Shown in pieces: positions 34,999 through 44,380 of a DNA stretch of 64,000 nt. Source of the DNA: CAADGL01 sp964643885 (GTDB lineage: Bacteria; Planctomycetota; Phycisphaerae; UBA1845; Fen-1342); NCBI GenBank assembly GCA_964643885.1, contig CAZXUI010000013.1, positions 9,749 through 73,748 of the forward strand. Reading direction: 5' to 3'. A program made the translations under genes and the position numbers. The notes under the pieces were generated by a model. It was not told the origin of the DNA, made no database searches, and saw only the letters and a program-made list of their open reading frames with translations. The first letter of the stretch is position 1, and each line of letters opens with the position of its first letter.

Positions 34999-37770
34999 AT
35001 GTCAGCAGGGTGCAAGGGCCGCGCGGCGGTCCGGGCCGGCGTGTGGCCGGCGAGGGTGATGGGCTGCGCGCTGGTCGCGGCCGGGTTCTGGATCGGGGGT
35101 GTGGCGTCGGTGGCGGGCCAGTGTGAGGTTGGTTTCGCGCCGGGGTTCGGCTATGCCGGTGTGAACGGCACGGTGAACGCGATCGCGGAGTACGACGACG
35201 GGACGGGTCCGGCGATCTACGTAGCGGGCGAGTTCACGATCGCCGGTGAGGTTCCCGTGTCGAGCATCGCCCGCTGGGACGGTGGGCAGTGGTCGGACGT
35301 GGGCGGGGGGATGACGGCGGGGGTCGGCTTCCAAATCTACGTTCTGTGCGTTTTCGACGACGGAAGCGGTCCGGCGCTTTATGCGGGCGGCTGGTTCGAC
35401 GCGATGGGGGGCGTGCCGGCGCGGGGCATTGCCCGCTGGGATGGCAAGCGGTGGACCGACGTTGGCGGCAGCCTGGTGGAGGGGACGGTCCACGCGATGG
35501 TGGTGCATGACTTCGGCAGCGGGCCGGAACTGGTCATCGGTGGCTGGTTCGAGCAAGTGGGCCAGAGCGAGTGCCATCATGTCGCCCGATGGAACGGCCA
35601 GACGTGGGCGCCGCTGGCGTCCGGAGCGACGCTCGATCGTTTCGTCGAAGCGATGGCTGTCTTCGACTCGGGGAACGGTCCTGAGTTGTACGCGGCCGGT
35701 CTAATCGACAGTGCTGACGGCGCGCCCGCGGGTCACATCATTCGATGGGATGGCACCGCCTGGCGTGACGTCGGCGGCGGAGTCGAGCCGAACTGGCACT
35801 ACGTGCCCATTTACGACATGACCGTCTTCGACGACGGCACCGGCCCGGCTCTGTACGTCAGCGGAGCGTTCGATAGCGCGGGTGGTGTGCCGGCCGAGAA
35901 TGTGGCTCGCTGGGATGGGCAGCTCTGGTCGCCCGTGGGTGCCGGCATTCCCTTTCACTCGTCAATGACGTACGACCTGGCGGTGTACGACCTCCAGGTG
36001 GGCCGGCGCGACGGCCGGCCGGTGCTGTACGCGGCCGGAATGTTTCGCACCTATGCACGCAAGGGCGAGGAAGAGTCGCTCGCCTGGTGGGACGGGCAGC
36101 AGTGGAGCTTCTTCCGCCATCACTCCGGCGACTCGATCGACCGGAAAATTCACGCGGTTCACGTGCAATGCACACCGTACGGAGACCGCCTCCTGGTGGG
36201 CGGCGAAATCAGGCAATCGGGCACGGACCCGCTCGATGGCCTGGCGGTGATCGCTCAGGACCGCTGCATGCCGGCCATTCCGACGCGCGGGCTTCACGAA
36301 CCCCTTGAGCGCATCGCTGCGGTTGAAATGCATACGGGGGCGTCTCTGCTCGGGGTTCGCGGCCATCAGGTTCTGGCGTGGAACGGTCGGTTCTGGAACG
36401 TGTTCGCGGAAGCGGGCTCGCGCTCCGACTCCGTCACACGATTGCGGACCGTGGAGCTGGGCAGTACGACGCACCTGTTCGCGCTGGGAAGATTCGGCCT
36501 TTTTGCCGGGCTCGAGGCCCGTGGCGTGGCCATTTGGGACGGGTCTCTCTGGCGGCCGCTCGGAGACAACGCGATGTTCTCCGGTACGGTGCGCGACGTG
36601 GTCGTTCACGACGACGGCCGCGGGCCGGCGCTCTTCTTCGCCGGGAGCTGGAACGTCAATCCGGAGACAATGTCTCCGGGCGTAGTCCGGTGGGACGGAA
36701 GCGGCTGGTCGCGGCTTGAAGAGGGTCTGCCGAACACGGTGCGGGCACTCGCCGTGTACGACGACGGCTCAGGGCCGCTGCTGTATGCGGCGGGGAGCTT
36801 CGAGTCGCTTCACAACGGCATGCCTGCCCGCTTCATCGCCGTCTGGAATGGTCACTGGTGGAGCGGAGTGGGCGGTGAGCCGGCACATTGGTCGGGTACG
36901 GGCATTCACGACCTCTGCGTCTTCGACGACGGCAGCGGGCTGAAGCTGTACGTGACCGGCGGATTCCTGGACTCACCGGGTGCCGGTCCGGGAGCCATCG
37001 TTCGCTGGGATGGCACAGCGTGGGAAGCCGTCGGCGACGGATTGGCCGGCGAGGGGCGCGATCTCGAGGTGTACGACGACGGCTCAGGTCCGGCACTGTT
37101 CGTCGCCGGATCGTTCCCTGGTTCCACGTCAGCGGATCGTCATCGGCTTGCGCGCTGGGACGGCAAGTCGTGGCAGCTTCTGATGCGCGGTCCCAGCGAC
37201 TACGACAATCAGCTCGCCGAATCGCTGGCGGTTCATGATGACGGCGGCGGCGAACGATTGATCGTGTCCGGCCGGTTTCAGGAGGCGGAAGGCGCGCCTC
37301 GCCTGAACCTTGCATCCTTCGGGCCCGTCGGCCCGTCGATCGAGCAGCATCCGGCGGATGTTCTGACCGCTCCGGGCGAGCGGGCCGCGTTCGCGACCAG
37401 CGTGCGCGGCTCGCCGCAGCCTTCGTACCAATGGTATTTCAACGGCGCACCGCTCAGCGACGGGGGTAACGTCAGCGGCGCGACGAGCGCGAGGCTCGTG
37501 ATCGATCCGGTCGCGAGCGCGAGCGACGGGCTCTATGATGTGCTCGTGACGAACGACTGCGGCGGCACCATCAGCCGATCTGCGCGCCTGATCGTTGTCG
37601 GCGGCGGGTGCCTGGGCGATCTCAACGCCGACGGGCGGACGAGCTTCGCGGATATCACGCTGCTGCTGGCGTCGTTCGGGTCCGGGCCGGGCGGCGACCT
37701 GGATGGCGACGCGGACACGGACCTGGACGACCTGCTGGTGCTGCTGAGCGACTTCGGCTGCGGCGGGTGA
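34999..37770 (+). CDS. Secreted repeat protein with Ig-like domain and dockerin
   Basis: A 923-residue exported protein, the intact paralogue of the preceding gene. The signal peptide (about 1-38, ending VASVAGQ) is followed by some thirteen repeats of about 50-60 residues with the pattern VFDDGxGPALYxxGxFxxxGGxxAxxIARWDGxxWxxVG, which probably form beta-propeller-like blades. An Ig-like domain lies at about 785-860 (YQWYFNGAPLSDGGNVSGAT). The end is a dockerin-like Ca-binding segment (CLGDLNADGRTSFADITLLL, DLDGDADTDLDDLLVLL). AAGGGG lies 8 bases before the ATG. The last 140 bases are almost identical to the neighbouring gene, unlike the rest. Confidence 0.85.
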   Translation: MSAGCKGRAAVRAGVWPARVMGCALVAAGFWIGGVASVAGQCEVGFAPGFGYAGVNGTVNAIAEYDDGTGPAIYVAGEFTIAGEVPVSSIARWDGGQWSDVGGGMTAGVGFQIYVLCVFDDGSGPALYAGGWFDAMGGVPARGIARWDGKRWTDVGGSLVEGTVHAMVVHDFGSGPELVIGGWFEQVGQSECHHVARWNGQTWAPLASGATLDRFVEAMAVFDSGNGPELYAAGLIDSADGAPAGHIIRWDGTAWRDVGGGVEPNWHYVPIYDMTVFDDGTGPALYVSGAFDSAGGVPAENVARWDGQLWSPVGAGIPFHSSMTYDLAVYDLQVGRRDGRPVLYAAGMFRTYARKGEEESLAWWDGQQWSFFRHHSGDSIDRKIHAVHVQCTPYGDRLLVGGEIRQSGTDPLDGLAVIAQDRCMPAIPTRGLHEPLERIAAVEMHTGASLLGVRGHQVLAWNGRFWNVFAEAGSRSDSVTRLRTVELGSTTHLFALGRFGLFAGLEARGVAIWDGSLWRPLGDNAMFSGTVRDVVVHDDGRGPALFFAGSWNVNPETMSPGVVRWDGSGWSRLEEGLPNTVRALAVYDDGSGPLLYAAGSFESLHNGMPARFIAVWNGHWWSGVGGEPAHWSGTGIHDLCVFDDGSGLKLYVTGGFLDSPGAGPGAIVRWDGTAWEAVGDGLAGEGRDLEVYDDGSGPALFVAGSFPGSTSADRHRLARWDGKSWQLLMRGPSDYDNQLAESLAVHDDGGGERLIVSGRFQEAEGAPRLNLASFGPVGPSIEQHPADVLTAPGERAAFATSVRGSPQPSYQWYFNGAPLSDGGNVSGATSARLVIDPVASASDGLYDVLVTNDCGGTISRSARLIVVGGGCLGDLNADGRTSFADITLLLASFGSGPGGDLDGDADTDLDDLLVLLSDFGCGG

Positions 37771-37816
37771 TCGCCGGCCGCGGCTTCGAGCGACTCGGGC
37801 CGGGGCGGCGGCCTGT

Positions 37817-39598
37817 TCACCGCACGCCGGCCGGGGCGCCGCCCTTGCCCGGGTCGCTCGCGCCGACCAGTGTTCCGTCCGGCAGAATCTGAATCGCCTG
37901 CACGATTCCGCCGTCACGATCGTCGCTGAGCTCGTGCCCGCGGGCGCGCAAATCGGCCACGAGCTTCTCCTCCGGCCGCCGGTCGAACACGATCCGGTCC
38001 GGTTTCCACTGATGGTGATAGCGGACCGCCGTCATCGCCTCCTCCAGCGGCCGGCCCTCGACCACGTTGAGCATCACGTGCAGCACCGACGTGATGATCC
38101 GCGGCCCGCCGGAGGCTCCGAGCGCGAGCACCGGCCGGCGGTCGCGCAGCACGATCGTCGGCGACATGCTCGAAAGCGGCCGCTTGCCCGGGGAGACCAG
38201 GTTCACCGCGCCCTGCTCCAGGCCGAACATGTTCTTCGCGCCGGGCCGGATGAGGAAGTCGTCCATCTGGTTGTTGAGCAGGATGCCATATGGCCCGACC
38301 ATCAGCAGCGAGCCGAAGTAGCCGTTCACCGTTTCCGTGAGAGAGACGACGTTTCCGGCCGCGTCGACCACGCAGAAGTGCGACGTGCCGCCGTCTTCGA
38401 CGGGTTCGGCCGCACCGGCCTCTGCGGTTGCATCCGACAGGCCGTACTGCTCGAGCGGGCGGGTCTGGCGCGCGGCGATGCGGCGCGCCATCTCCTGTGC
38501 GTGGCCGGCGGAGAGCAGCCGGTCGAGCGGAATCGCGGCGAAGTCCGGATCGCCCAGCCAGCGGGCGCGGTCCGCGAAGGCGTGCTTGCTCGCCTCGACC
38601 AGAACGTGCGGGCGGCACTGCGGCCAGTCCAGGTCGCTGCGCTCGCCCGCGGCGCTGACGATCTGGAGCATCTCGGCCAGGCACACTCCGCCCGACGACG
38701 GCGGGGGCATGCTGACGATCTCGAACTCGCCGTAGCTGAAGCGCAGCGGCGACCGCTCGCGAACGCGGTAGCCCCGCAGGTCAGCGAGCGTCATCGTGCC
38801 GCCGTCGGCGGCGACGGCCGCGACAATCGCCTCGGCGATCTCGCCCTCGTAGAACGCCTTCGGTCCGAGTTCGGCGAGCAATCGCAGCGTGCGGGCCAGG
38901 TCCGGCCGCGGCCACCGGCCGCCCGCCGCGCCGAGCTCGTCCGGCCGAAGCTGCTCGAGCAGGGCCCGGCAGCGCTGTTTGAGCGCCGGCCAGCGCTCGT
39001 AGTCGGACAATGCGTCTGTGCGGGCGGCGATGAAGTGCGGATCGACAACGGGCCCGCGCTTCGCCAGCTCGATCGCGGGCTTGACCAGCGATTTCCACGG
39101 CCGCGAGCCGAAGCGCGAATGAATTTCGTCCAATCCGGCCACGAGCCCCGGCACGCCGGCGGCACTGGCGCCGTAGACGCTCGGCGGCGGGCCGTCGGGG
39201 TCGGCCGCGGTGCGCTGTGCGAAGTGCTCGGGTGTCGCGCCGCTGGGAGCGGTCTCGCGGAAGTCGAGCGCGATGAACCGCTGCTCGGCCGCGACGTAGG
39301 CCACCAGAAATCCGCCGCCGCCGATTCCGGTCGACTGTGGCCGCGTGACCGTGAGCGCCAGCGAGGTGGCGACGGCGGCGTCAAAGGCGTTGCCGCCGGC
39401 GGTGAGAACATCCGCGCCGATGCGCGACGCGTCGGCGGAGTCGCTGGCGACCATGCCGCGCGTGCTGCGTGCGAGCCATGCGGGCTCATCCGCTGCCGCG
39501 AATGCAGCGATTGCAACGAGTGCAGCGGCGACCCGCGAGAGTCGCACAGCGCTGCGGCCGGCGTGCGGCCGGGATGAGCGTTCGGTTCGGAGGGTCAT
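37817..39598 (-). CDS. ggt: Gamma-glutamyltransferase
   Basis: Periplasmic enzyme (593 residues) that cleaves or transfers the gamma-glutamyl group of glutathione and related compounds. It has a signal peptide (about 15-36) and a conserved N-terminal region (GMVASDSADASRIGADVLTAGGNAFDAAVATSLALTVTRPQSTGIGGGGFLV). The autoprocessing nucleophile is Thr405 in EDGGTSHFCVVD, which becomes the N-terminus of the small subunit, and GKRPLSSMSPTIV is the substrate-binding loop. ATG at 39598 is chosen because the signal peptide starts there; the open frame continues upstream. It is divergent from the methyltransferase gene, with about 105 bases between them. Confidence 0.93.
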   Translation of the reverse strand: MTLRTERSSRPHAGRSAVRLSRVAAALVAIAAFAAADEPAWLARSTRGMVASDSADASRIGADVLTAGGNAFDAAVATSLALTVTRPQSTGIGGGGFLVAYVAAEQRFIALDFRETAPSGATPEHFAQRTAADPDGPPPSVYGASAAGVPGLVAGLDEIHSRFGSRPWKSLVKPAIELAKRGPVVDPHFIAARTDALSDYERWPALKQRCRALLEQLRPDELGAAGGRWPRPDLARTLRLLAELGPKAFYEGEIAEAIVAAVAADGGTMTLADLRGYRVRERSPLRFSYGEFEIVSMPPPSSGGVCLAEMLQIVSAAGERSDLDWPQCRPHVLVEASKHAFADRARWLGDPDFAAIPLDRLLSAGHAQEMARRIAARQTRPLEQYGLSDATAEAGAAEPVEDGGTSHFCVVDAAGNVVSLTETVNGYFGSLLMVGPYGILLNNQMDDFLIRPGAKNMFGLEQGAVNLVSPGKRPLSSMSPTIVLRDRRPVLALGASGGPRIITSVLHVMLNVVEGRPLEEAMTAVRYHHQWKPDRIVFDRRPEEKLVADLRARGHELSDDRDGGIVQAIQILPDGTLVGASDPGKGGAPAGVR

Positions 39599-39704
39599 TC
39601 GTCGGCCCCTTGCGTGAATTCGAGCCCGGTGCTGTACTTCCCGCATGCGATCATACACTCGATGGTGCGCGGGCCGGGCAGGTCGTGTGCCGGACAGCCG
39701 CAGA

Positions 39705-40424
39705 ATGCTTCGTACGCTGGCCGCCCTGCTGCTCGCCGCCTGCCTGCCGCTGTTCGGCTGCGAATCGCGGACGGCCGAGCCCGCCGCCCGGGAGCAGAGC
39801 GTCAAGCCCGGCATCAACGAGCCCTATCGCGAGCCCGATGTCGAGCAGTGGGTCGAGCGATTCGAGGGCGAGAGCCGCGAGATTTTCCGCGAGCGCGAGC
39901 GGATCGTGGCGGACCTGGGCCTGCGGCCGGGTGACGACGTGGCCGACGTCGGGGCCGGCACAGGCCTGTTCACGGTTCTCTTCGCCGAGGCCGTCGGGCC
40001 AACGGGGAGGGTCTACGCCGTCGATATCTCCGAGGAGTTCATCGAGCATATTCGCCGGCGTGCGGCGCAGGCCGGGCTGGCGAACATCCGCGGCGTGGTT
40101 TGCGCGGAGGACTCCGTCGATCTGCCGGCCGAGAGCGTCGACCTTGTGTTCGTGTGCGATACGTACCACCACTTCGAGTACCCGCGCGGCACGCTGGCGT
40201 CCATTCATCGTGCTTTGCGTCCGGGCGGGCGGCTCGTGGTGATCGACTTTATCCGCGAGGAGGGGGTCAGCCGCGAGTGGGTGCTCGAGCACGTCCGGGC
40301 CGGGCAGGCCGTCTTCGCGGCGGAGATCGAGGCGGCCGGCTTCGAGCGCGTGGCGGATCACCCGCAGAGGGCGAGGCTCGAAGAGAACTACGTGATGTGG
40401 TTTCGCAAGCCGGGCCGGCGATAG
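39705..40424 (+). CDS. SAM-dependent methyltransferase with lipoprotein signal
   Basis: A 239-residue class I methyltransferase (VADVGAGTGLFTVLFAEAVG, motif I at about 75-95; VYAVDISEEFI; VDLVFVCDTYHHFEYP). Unusually, it starts with an apparent lipoprotein signal (MLRTLAALLLAACLPLFGC, Cys19), so the enzyme would be exported. The same combination occurs in related UbiE/YcgJ-like proteins in planctomycetes, by memory. An alternative start upstream would give a longer leader. The substrate is unknown. Confidence 0.82.
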   Translation: MLRTLAALLLAACLPLFGCESRTAEPAAREQSVKPGINEPYREPDVEQWVERFEGESREIFRERERIVADLGLRPGDDVADVGAGTGLFTVLFAEAVGPTGRVYAVDISEEFIEHIRRRAAQAGLANIRGVVCAEDSVDLPAESVDLVFVCDTYHHFEYPRGTLASIHRALRPGGRLVVIDFIREEGVSREWVLEHVRAGQAVFAAEIEAAGFERVADHPQRARLEENYVMWFRKPGRR

Positions 40425-40532
40425 CCGGATCGCCGCTGCCTGAAGCGCGAGCGGGCAGCCGGTGGCCGTCCGCCGAGCAGCCGTCGGGCCCGTCCCTACC
40501 GCGCCGCCGGACCCGCGGATAAACTCGTATCC

Positions 40533-41957
40533 ATGTTCGAAGCCCTGCAAAGACGATTCTCGGACGTATTCCGCTCCATTCGCGGCCGGGGGCGGATCTC
40601 GGAAGCCAACGTCCGCGAGGCGATCGACCAGGTCCGCCTGGCGCTGCTCGAGGCCGACGTCAACATCGAGGTCGCCCGGGCCTTCTGCGATGAGTGCCTT
40701 CAGAAGGCGATCGGTCAGAAAGTGATCGAGACGCTCCGGCCGGAGCAGTTGCTCGTCAAGGTCGTTCATGACGAGCTGGTCGCGCTGATGGGGCCGATCG
40801 AGACGCGGATTCCGTTCGTCGCCACGCCGCCGACGGTCATCCTGATGGCCGGCCTGCAAGGTTCCGGCAAGACGACCACCTGTGCCAAGCTTGCCCGCTA
40901 CTGCATGCTGCGCGGCAAGAAGCCGTTGCTCGTGGCGGCCGACCTGAAGCGGCCGGCCGCGATCGACCAGCTCGAGGTGCTCGGCCGGCAGCTCGAGATT
41001 CCCGTCTACGCGGAGCGCGACCATCAGCAGCCGGTCCGGGTCTGCACCAATGCGGTGCGCGAGTCGCGCAAGCTCGACCGCGACGTGGTGATTCTCGATA
41101 CGGCCGGGCGGCTGGCGATCGACGACGAGCTGATGACGGAGATATCGCAGGTGGCGCGGGCGACGCAGCCGCACCAGATCTATCTGGTGCTCGATGCGAT
41201 GACCGGGCAGGACGCGGTGCATACGGCCCGCGCGTTCGACCAGCGGCTGGAGCTGGACGGCGTCATCCTGACGAAGTTCGATTCCGACACGCGCGGCGGG
41301 GCGGCGCTGTCGGTCAAGAAGGTCACGGGCAAGCCGATCAAGTTCATCGGCGTCGGCGAGAAGCTCGACGCGATCGAGGAGTTTCATCCGGAGCGGATCG
41401 CCGGCCGCATCCTCGGGATGGGCGACGTGGTCTCGCTGGTGGAGAAGGCGCAGGAGACGTTCGACGCGGAGCAGGCGGCCAAGGCGCAGGAGAAGATGGC
41501 CCGCGGCCAGCTCGGGCTGGATGACTTCCTGACGCAGCTCGAGAGCATCCGCCGCATGGGGCCGCTCAAGCAGATTCTCAAGATGATTCCCGGGCTGGGC
41601 GGGGCGCTGGATAACGTGCAGATGTCCGACGAGGACCTGAACCGTTTCCGCGGCATCATTCACTCGATGACGCCCAGGGAGCGCAACGACCCGGAGCTGA
41701 TCGAGGCCTCGCGCCGCCGCCGCATCGCCCGCGGCGCGGGCGTCGAGCCGCAGGAAGTCAGCGTGCTGGTCAAGCAGTTCATTCAGATGCGCGGCATGAT
41801 GAAGATGATGGCGGGCATGGGGCTGGGCCAGCGCGTCCGCATGACACAGCAGCTAGGCCAGATGGGGGCGCTCCAGGGGGCGATGCCGAAGGTGAAGGGC
41901 TCGACCCGCTACGAGCCGCGGCGGCAGGAAAAGAAGCGCCGCCGTCGCCGCCGCTGA
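40533..41957 (+). CDS. ffh: Signal recognition particle protein Ffh
   Basis: GTPase and signal-sequence receptor of the SRP, 474 residues, the usual size. The N domain is about 1-95. The G domain contains the P-loop GLQGSGKT (107-114), DTAGR, and TKFDSDTRGG. The C-terminal M domain carries the methionine-rich helices (FIQMRGMMKMMAGMGLGQR) that bind signal sequences and 4.5S RNA. A basic tail (RRQEKKRRRRRR) ends the protein. No ffs RNA gene was recognised nearby. Confidence 0.97.
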   Translation: MFEALQRRFSDVFRSIRGRGRISEANVREAIDQVRLALLEADVNIEVARAFCDECLQKAIGQKVIETLRPEQLLVKVVHDELVALMGPIETRIPFVATPPTVILMAGLQGSGKTTTCAKLARYCMLRGKKPLLVAADLKRPAAIDQLEVLGRQLEIPVYAERDHQQPVRVCTNAVRESRKLDRDVVILDTAGRLAIDDELMTEISQVARATQPHQIYLVLDAMTGQDAVHTARAFDQRLELDGVILTKFDSDTRGGAALSVKKVTGKPIKFIGVGEKLDAIEEFHPERIAGRILGMGDVVSLVEKAQETFDAEQAAKAQEKMARGQLGLDDFLTQLESIRRMGPLKQILKMIPGLGGALDNVQMSDEDLNRFRGIIHSMTPRERNDPELIEASRRRRIARGAGVEPQEVSVLVKQFIQMRGMMKMMAGMGLGQRVRMTQQLGQMGALQGAMPKVKGSTRYEPRRQEKKRRRRRR

Positions 41958-41999
41958 GGCACGGCAGGCCGGCAGACCGGAAGCATCCGCGGCGCTGCC

Positions 42000-43217
42000 T
42001 CAGCGGTGCTTACGCTTCGCGCTGGGCTGAGGAAGCACTTCGAGCACGACCATGGTGATGTCGTCTTCCGGGTGCAGCGAGCCCTCGCGCGTATCCAGGT
42101 GCATCGAGACCTTGTCGATCAGCGCCTGGGCGTCGCGCTGGGCGCACTGGTGCAGCAGGGCCGTGTAGGTCGGGCGGCTGGTGAGCGTATCGCGGTCCTC
42201 GATCAGCACGTCCTCGACCCCGTCGGTGTAGAAGACCACCTTCTCCCCGTGCCGCAGCGCGACGGTCTGCTCCTCGAACTCCGGCTCGAGGTCGGGGATG
42301 CCGATCAGCCCGCCGCAGGGCTGAAGCTCTTCGAGCGTGCCGTCGGTCTTGATGCGGATCGCGTAGGGGTGGCCCCCGCGGGCGAGCGTCAGTTGCAGCG
42401 TGGCCGTATCGACCAGTGCGTAGGTCGCGGTCACGAACTGGTGCGTCGGCAGCCGCTGCTCGGCGATGCGGTTGTGCAGCTCGAGCAGCGCGGCCCGCGG
42501 GGCGATGATCTGTTTCGACCCGTTCTGCGCCCGCAGCGTGCAGAGCGACTGCCGCAGCATCATCGTCATCAGCGCCGCGGCCGTGCCGTGGCCCATCGCG
42601 TCGGCGACGAAGATGCCGACGTGCGCCGGGTCGATCGCGAAGACGTCATACAGATCGCCGCTGACCCACGTCGCCGGCCGATAGAGCGCCGCGAAGCGCA
42701 GCGGCGGGTGCTCGGGCAGCTCGCGCGGCAGGAAGTCGCGCTGCAGCCGGCCGGCCAGCCGCATTTCGTGGTCGATCTCGTTGATATAGCGGTTGAACTG
42801 GTTGCCCAGCCGCTGAAGATGATCCAGCTCGACGTCGAGCCGCCGGACCATGGGGGCGAAATGCGTCAGCGTCGCCAGCCGGCCCAGAATCTCCGCGATC
42901 GGCGCCGTCGGCGGTGCGTGCTCGACCAGCGGCTTGTCCGCGCTGTCCGACGTATCGAGTCCCCACACGAGCGACGCGACGCGCTTCGACGAGAGCGTGT
43001 CCAGAATCTCGTCCACGTTGCGCTCGTAGTGAGCGACCTGCTCGCGATCGAGCACGAACAGCGCCACGTCCGAGTTCTCGACCGCCGGCAGCGGCGCCGG
43101 TTGGGTCAGGTCGACGCAGACCGTGGGCAGGCCCTGCTCGCGGAGCTGGCTCGCAATGCTGCGGGCCCGCGTCGGCGCGCCGTCGAAGAGCAGGATGGGC
43201 GTGTGGTTCGTGTGCAT
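42000..43217 (-). CDS. SpoIIE/RsbU-type PP2C serine phosphatase
   Basis: A 405-residue regulator. An N-terminal region of about 130 residues is receiver-like in layout (PILLFDGAPTRARSIASQLREQG, SDVALFVLD) but lacks the full acidic pocket. A helical linker (about 130-165) follows, with EIDHEMRLAGRLQRDFLP, and then the PP2C-like domain (ATWVSGDLYDVFAIDPAHVGIFVADAMGHGTAAALM, VFYTDGVEDVL, HPEDDITMVVLEV) with the metal-binding Asp residues. Such enzymes dephosphorylate anti-anti-sigma factors; no such partner gene is adjacent. It is convergent with ffh, 42 bases apart. Confidence 0.9.
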   Translation of the reverse strand: MHTNHTPILLFDGAPTRARSIASQLREQGLPTVCVDLTQPAPLPAVENSDVALFVLDREQVAHYERNVDEILDTLSSKRVASLVWGLDTSDSADKPLVEHAPPTAPIAEILGRLATLTHFAPMVRRLDVELDHLQRLGNQFNRYINEIDHEMRLAGRLQRDFLPRELPEHPPLRFAALYRPATWVSGDLYDVFAIDPAHVGIFVADAMGHGTAAALMTMMLRQSLCTLRAQNGSKQIIAPRAALLELHNRIAEQRLPTHQFVTATYALVDTATLQLTLARGGHPYAIRIKTDGTLEELQPCGGLIGIPDLEPEFEEQTVALRHGEKVVFYTDGVEDVLIEDRDTLTSRPTYTALLHQCAQRDAQALIDKVSMHLDTREGSLHPEDDITMVVLEVLPQPSAKRKHR

Positions 43218-43321
43218 GGGAAGCGTCGGCTCCTCCGCGAGCAGAGGCCGACCTCAGACCGGGCCGCGACCGCCGCTTATCGGTCGGTCGACGGACCTGG
43301 CTTCCTCGCGCCGGCCGTGCT

Positions 43322-43900
43322 CTATGGAGAAGCGTTGAATACGTCAGGAGGGATGGCAATGCGGTCGCCGGCCTTGACCCCCAGCCGCTCGAAGCTACCG
43401 GCCTTCATCTCAAGCGCAAACATGGCCGGCTCGACGCTCGGGTAGTTCTGAAGCGTCAGCGGCGGCATGGTCCAGGTCCGAACAATCGTGCCGTCGGAGC
43501 GGGCGTAGGCGATATCCAGGGAGATGACCGTGTTCTTCATCCAGAAGAAGCGCTGTGCCTCGGCGGGAAAGACGAAGAGCATGCCCTGGTCGTCGGCGAT
43601 CTCGCCGGCCGTCACGTGCATGAGCCCTTCCTGCTGCGTATCCGGCGTGGCGGCCAGCCAGACGCGGATTTCCCGGTCTTTGAGCGTGATGACGGATGTC
43701 GGCAGCTCGCTGAGTGGAAAGTCGCGCAGGGCGTCGCTCGGGTTGCTTCGCCCGGTCCCGTTCGAGGGCTGCGAGCTGGAGCCGTTTTCGGCCGCGCCGT
43801 CGTCACGCGGACCGCCGACCGACGTTCCGAAGCAGCCGCTGCCCGCGCACAGCGACATCAGCAAAGCCAGGCCCGCCAGCAGAACCGCACGTGTCGCCAT
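43322..43900 (-). CDS. DUF192 lipoprotein
   Basis: A 192-residue exported protein. The signal peptide ends near CAGSGC (Cys23 as the probable lipidation site). A Ser/Asn/Gly-rich linker precedes the DUF192 domain (about 70-190: VITLKDREIRVWLAATPDTQQEGLMHV, DDQGMLFVFPAEAQRFFWMKNTVISLDIAYARSDG). The QEGLMH and FWMKNT motifs are typical. The function of DUF192 is not established. Confidence 0.87.
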   Translation of the reverse strand: MATRAVLLAGLALLMSLCAGSGCFGTSVGGPRDDGAAENGSSSQPSNGTGRSNPSDALRDFPLSELPTSVITLKDREIRVWLAATPDTQQEGLMHVTAGEIADDQGMLFVFPAEAQRFFWMKNTVISLDIAYARSDGTIVRTWTMPPLTLQNYPSVEPAMFALEMKAGSFERLGVKAGDRIAIPPDVFNASP

Positions 43901-44380
43901 GATCGGCCTCTCGGTATCCGCGCTGCGATGCGTTCGGGGCGTGCGCCAGGGGCAGACCCTGGACCGCAGGCGTCAATCAGTCTACCCGTGAGACGATCCG
44001 TGTGCCACCGTCGTGGCGGATCGCAGGATCGTCGGAACGAACGCGGTTTCGCACGTTCGTGCACAAGGGTGATGGCCCGGCCGGCCCGGCCTGGCCGCTT
44101 CCTGCCGCGCGCTTTCAGCGTCCTGCGTGGGATGGGCGCCTGCCCAGGGCGGCGCTCGCTTCGCTCGCTTGCCCTGGGCTGTCCTGCCGAGCACCTTCGG
44201 TGCGGCCGGAGCGGACCCGCTGCGTACGTTCGGTGCGGCTCGCACGGTTCGGCCGGGCACCTTCGGTGCGATCCGCGCAGTTCGGCAGCGCACTTTCAGT
44301 GCGAGTCGAACGGCATGGCAGCCTGGCGGGCGCCCTGCACGCAGCTTGCAAGCCCCGCCGCGCGGCCTATCCTCAACCCG
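43901..44380. other. Divergent spacer upstream of truB with 33-bp hairpin repeats
   Basis: A 480-base spacer between the DUF192 and truB genes. It contains a 33-bp tandem hairpin array (44191-44322), preceded by a palindromic CGCTTCGCTCGC stretch near 44155. No promoter pair was convincing. Confidence 0.5.
44191..44322 (+). repeat. 33-bp tandem repeat, four units, each opening with a hairpin
   Basis: Units start at 44191, 44224, 44257 and 44290, exactly 33 bases apart. Units 1 and 3 open with GCACCTTCGGTGC, unit 4 with GCACTTTCAGTGC (both arms changed, pairing kept), unit 2 with GTACGTTCGGTGC. The remainder of each unit is only loosely conserved. Confidence 0.8.

Noticed and set aside
42914..44380. 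N-terminal extension of TruB of about 490 residues
   Set aside because: The frame crosses two minus-strand genes (phosphatase, DUF192) and an intergenic repeat; TruB homology starts at 44381.
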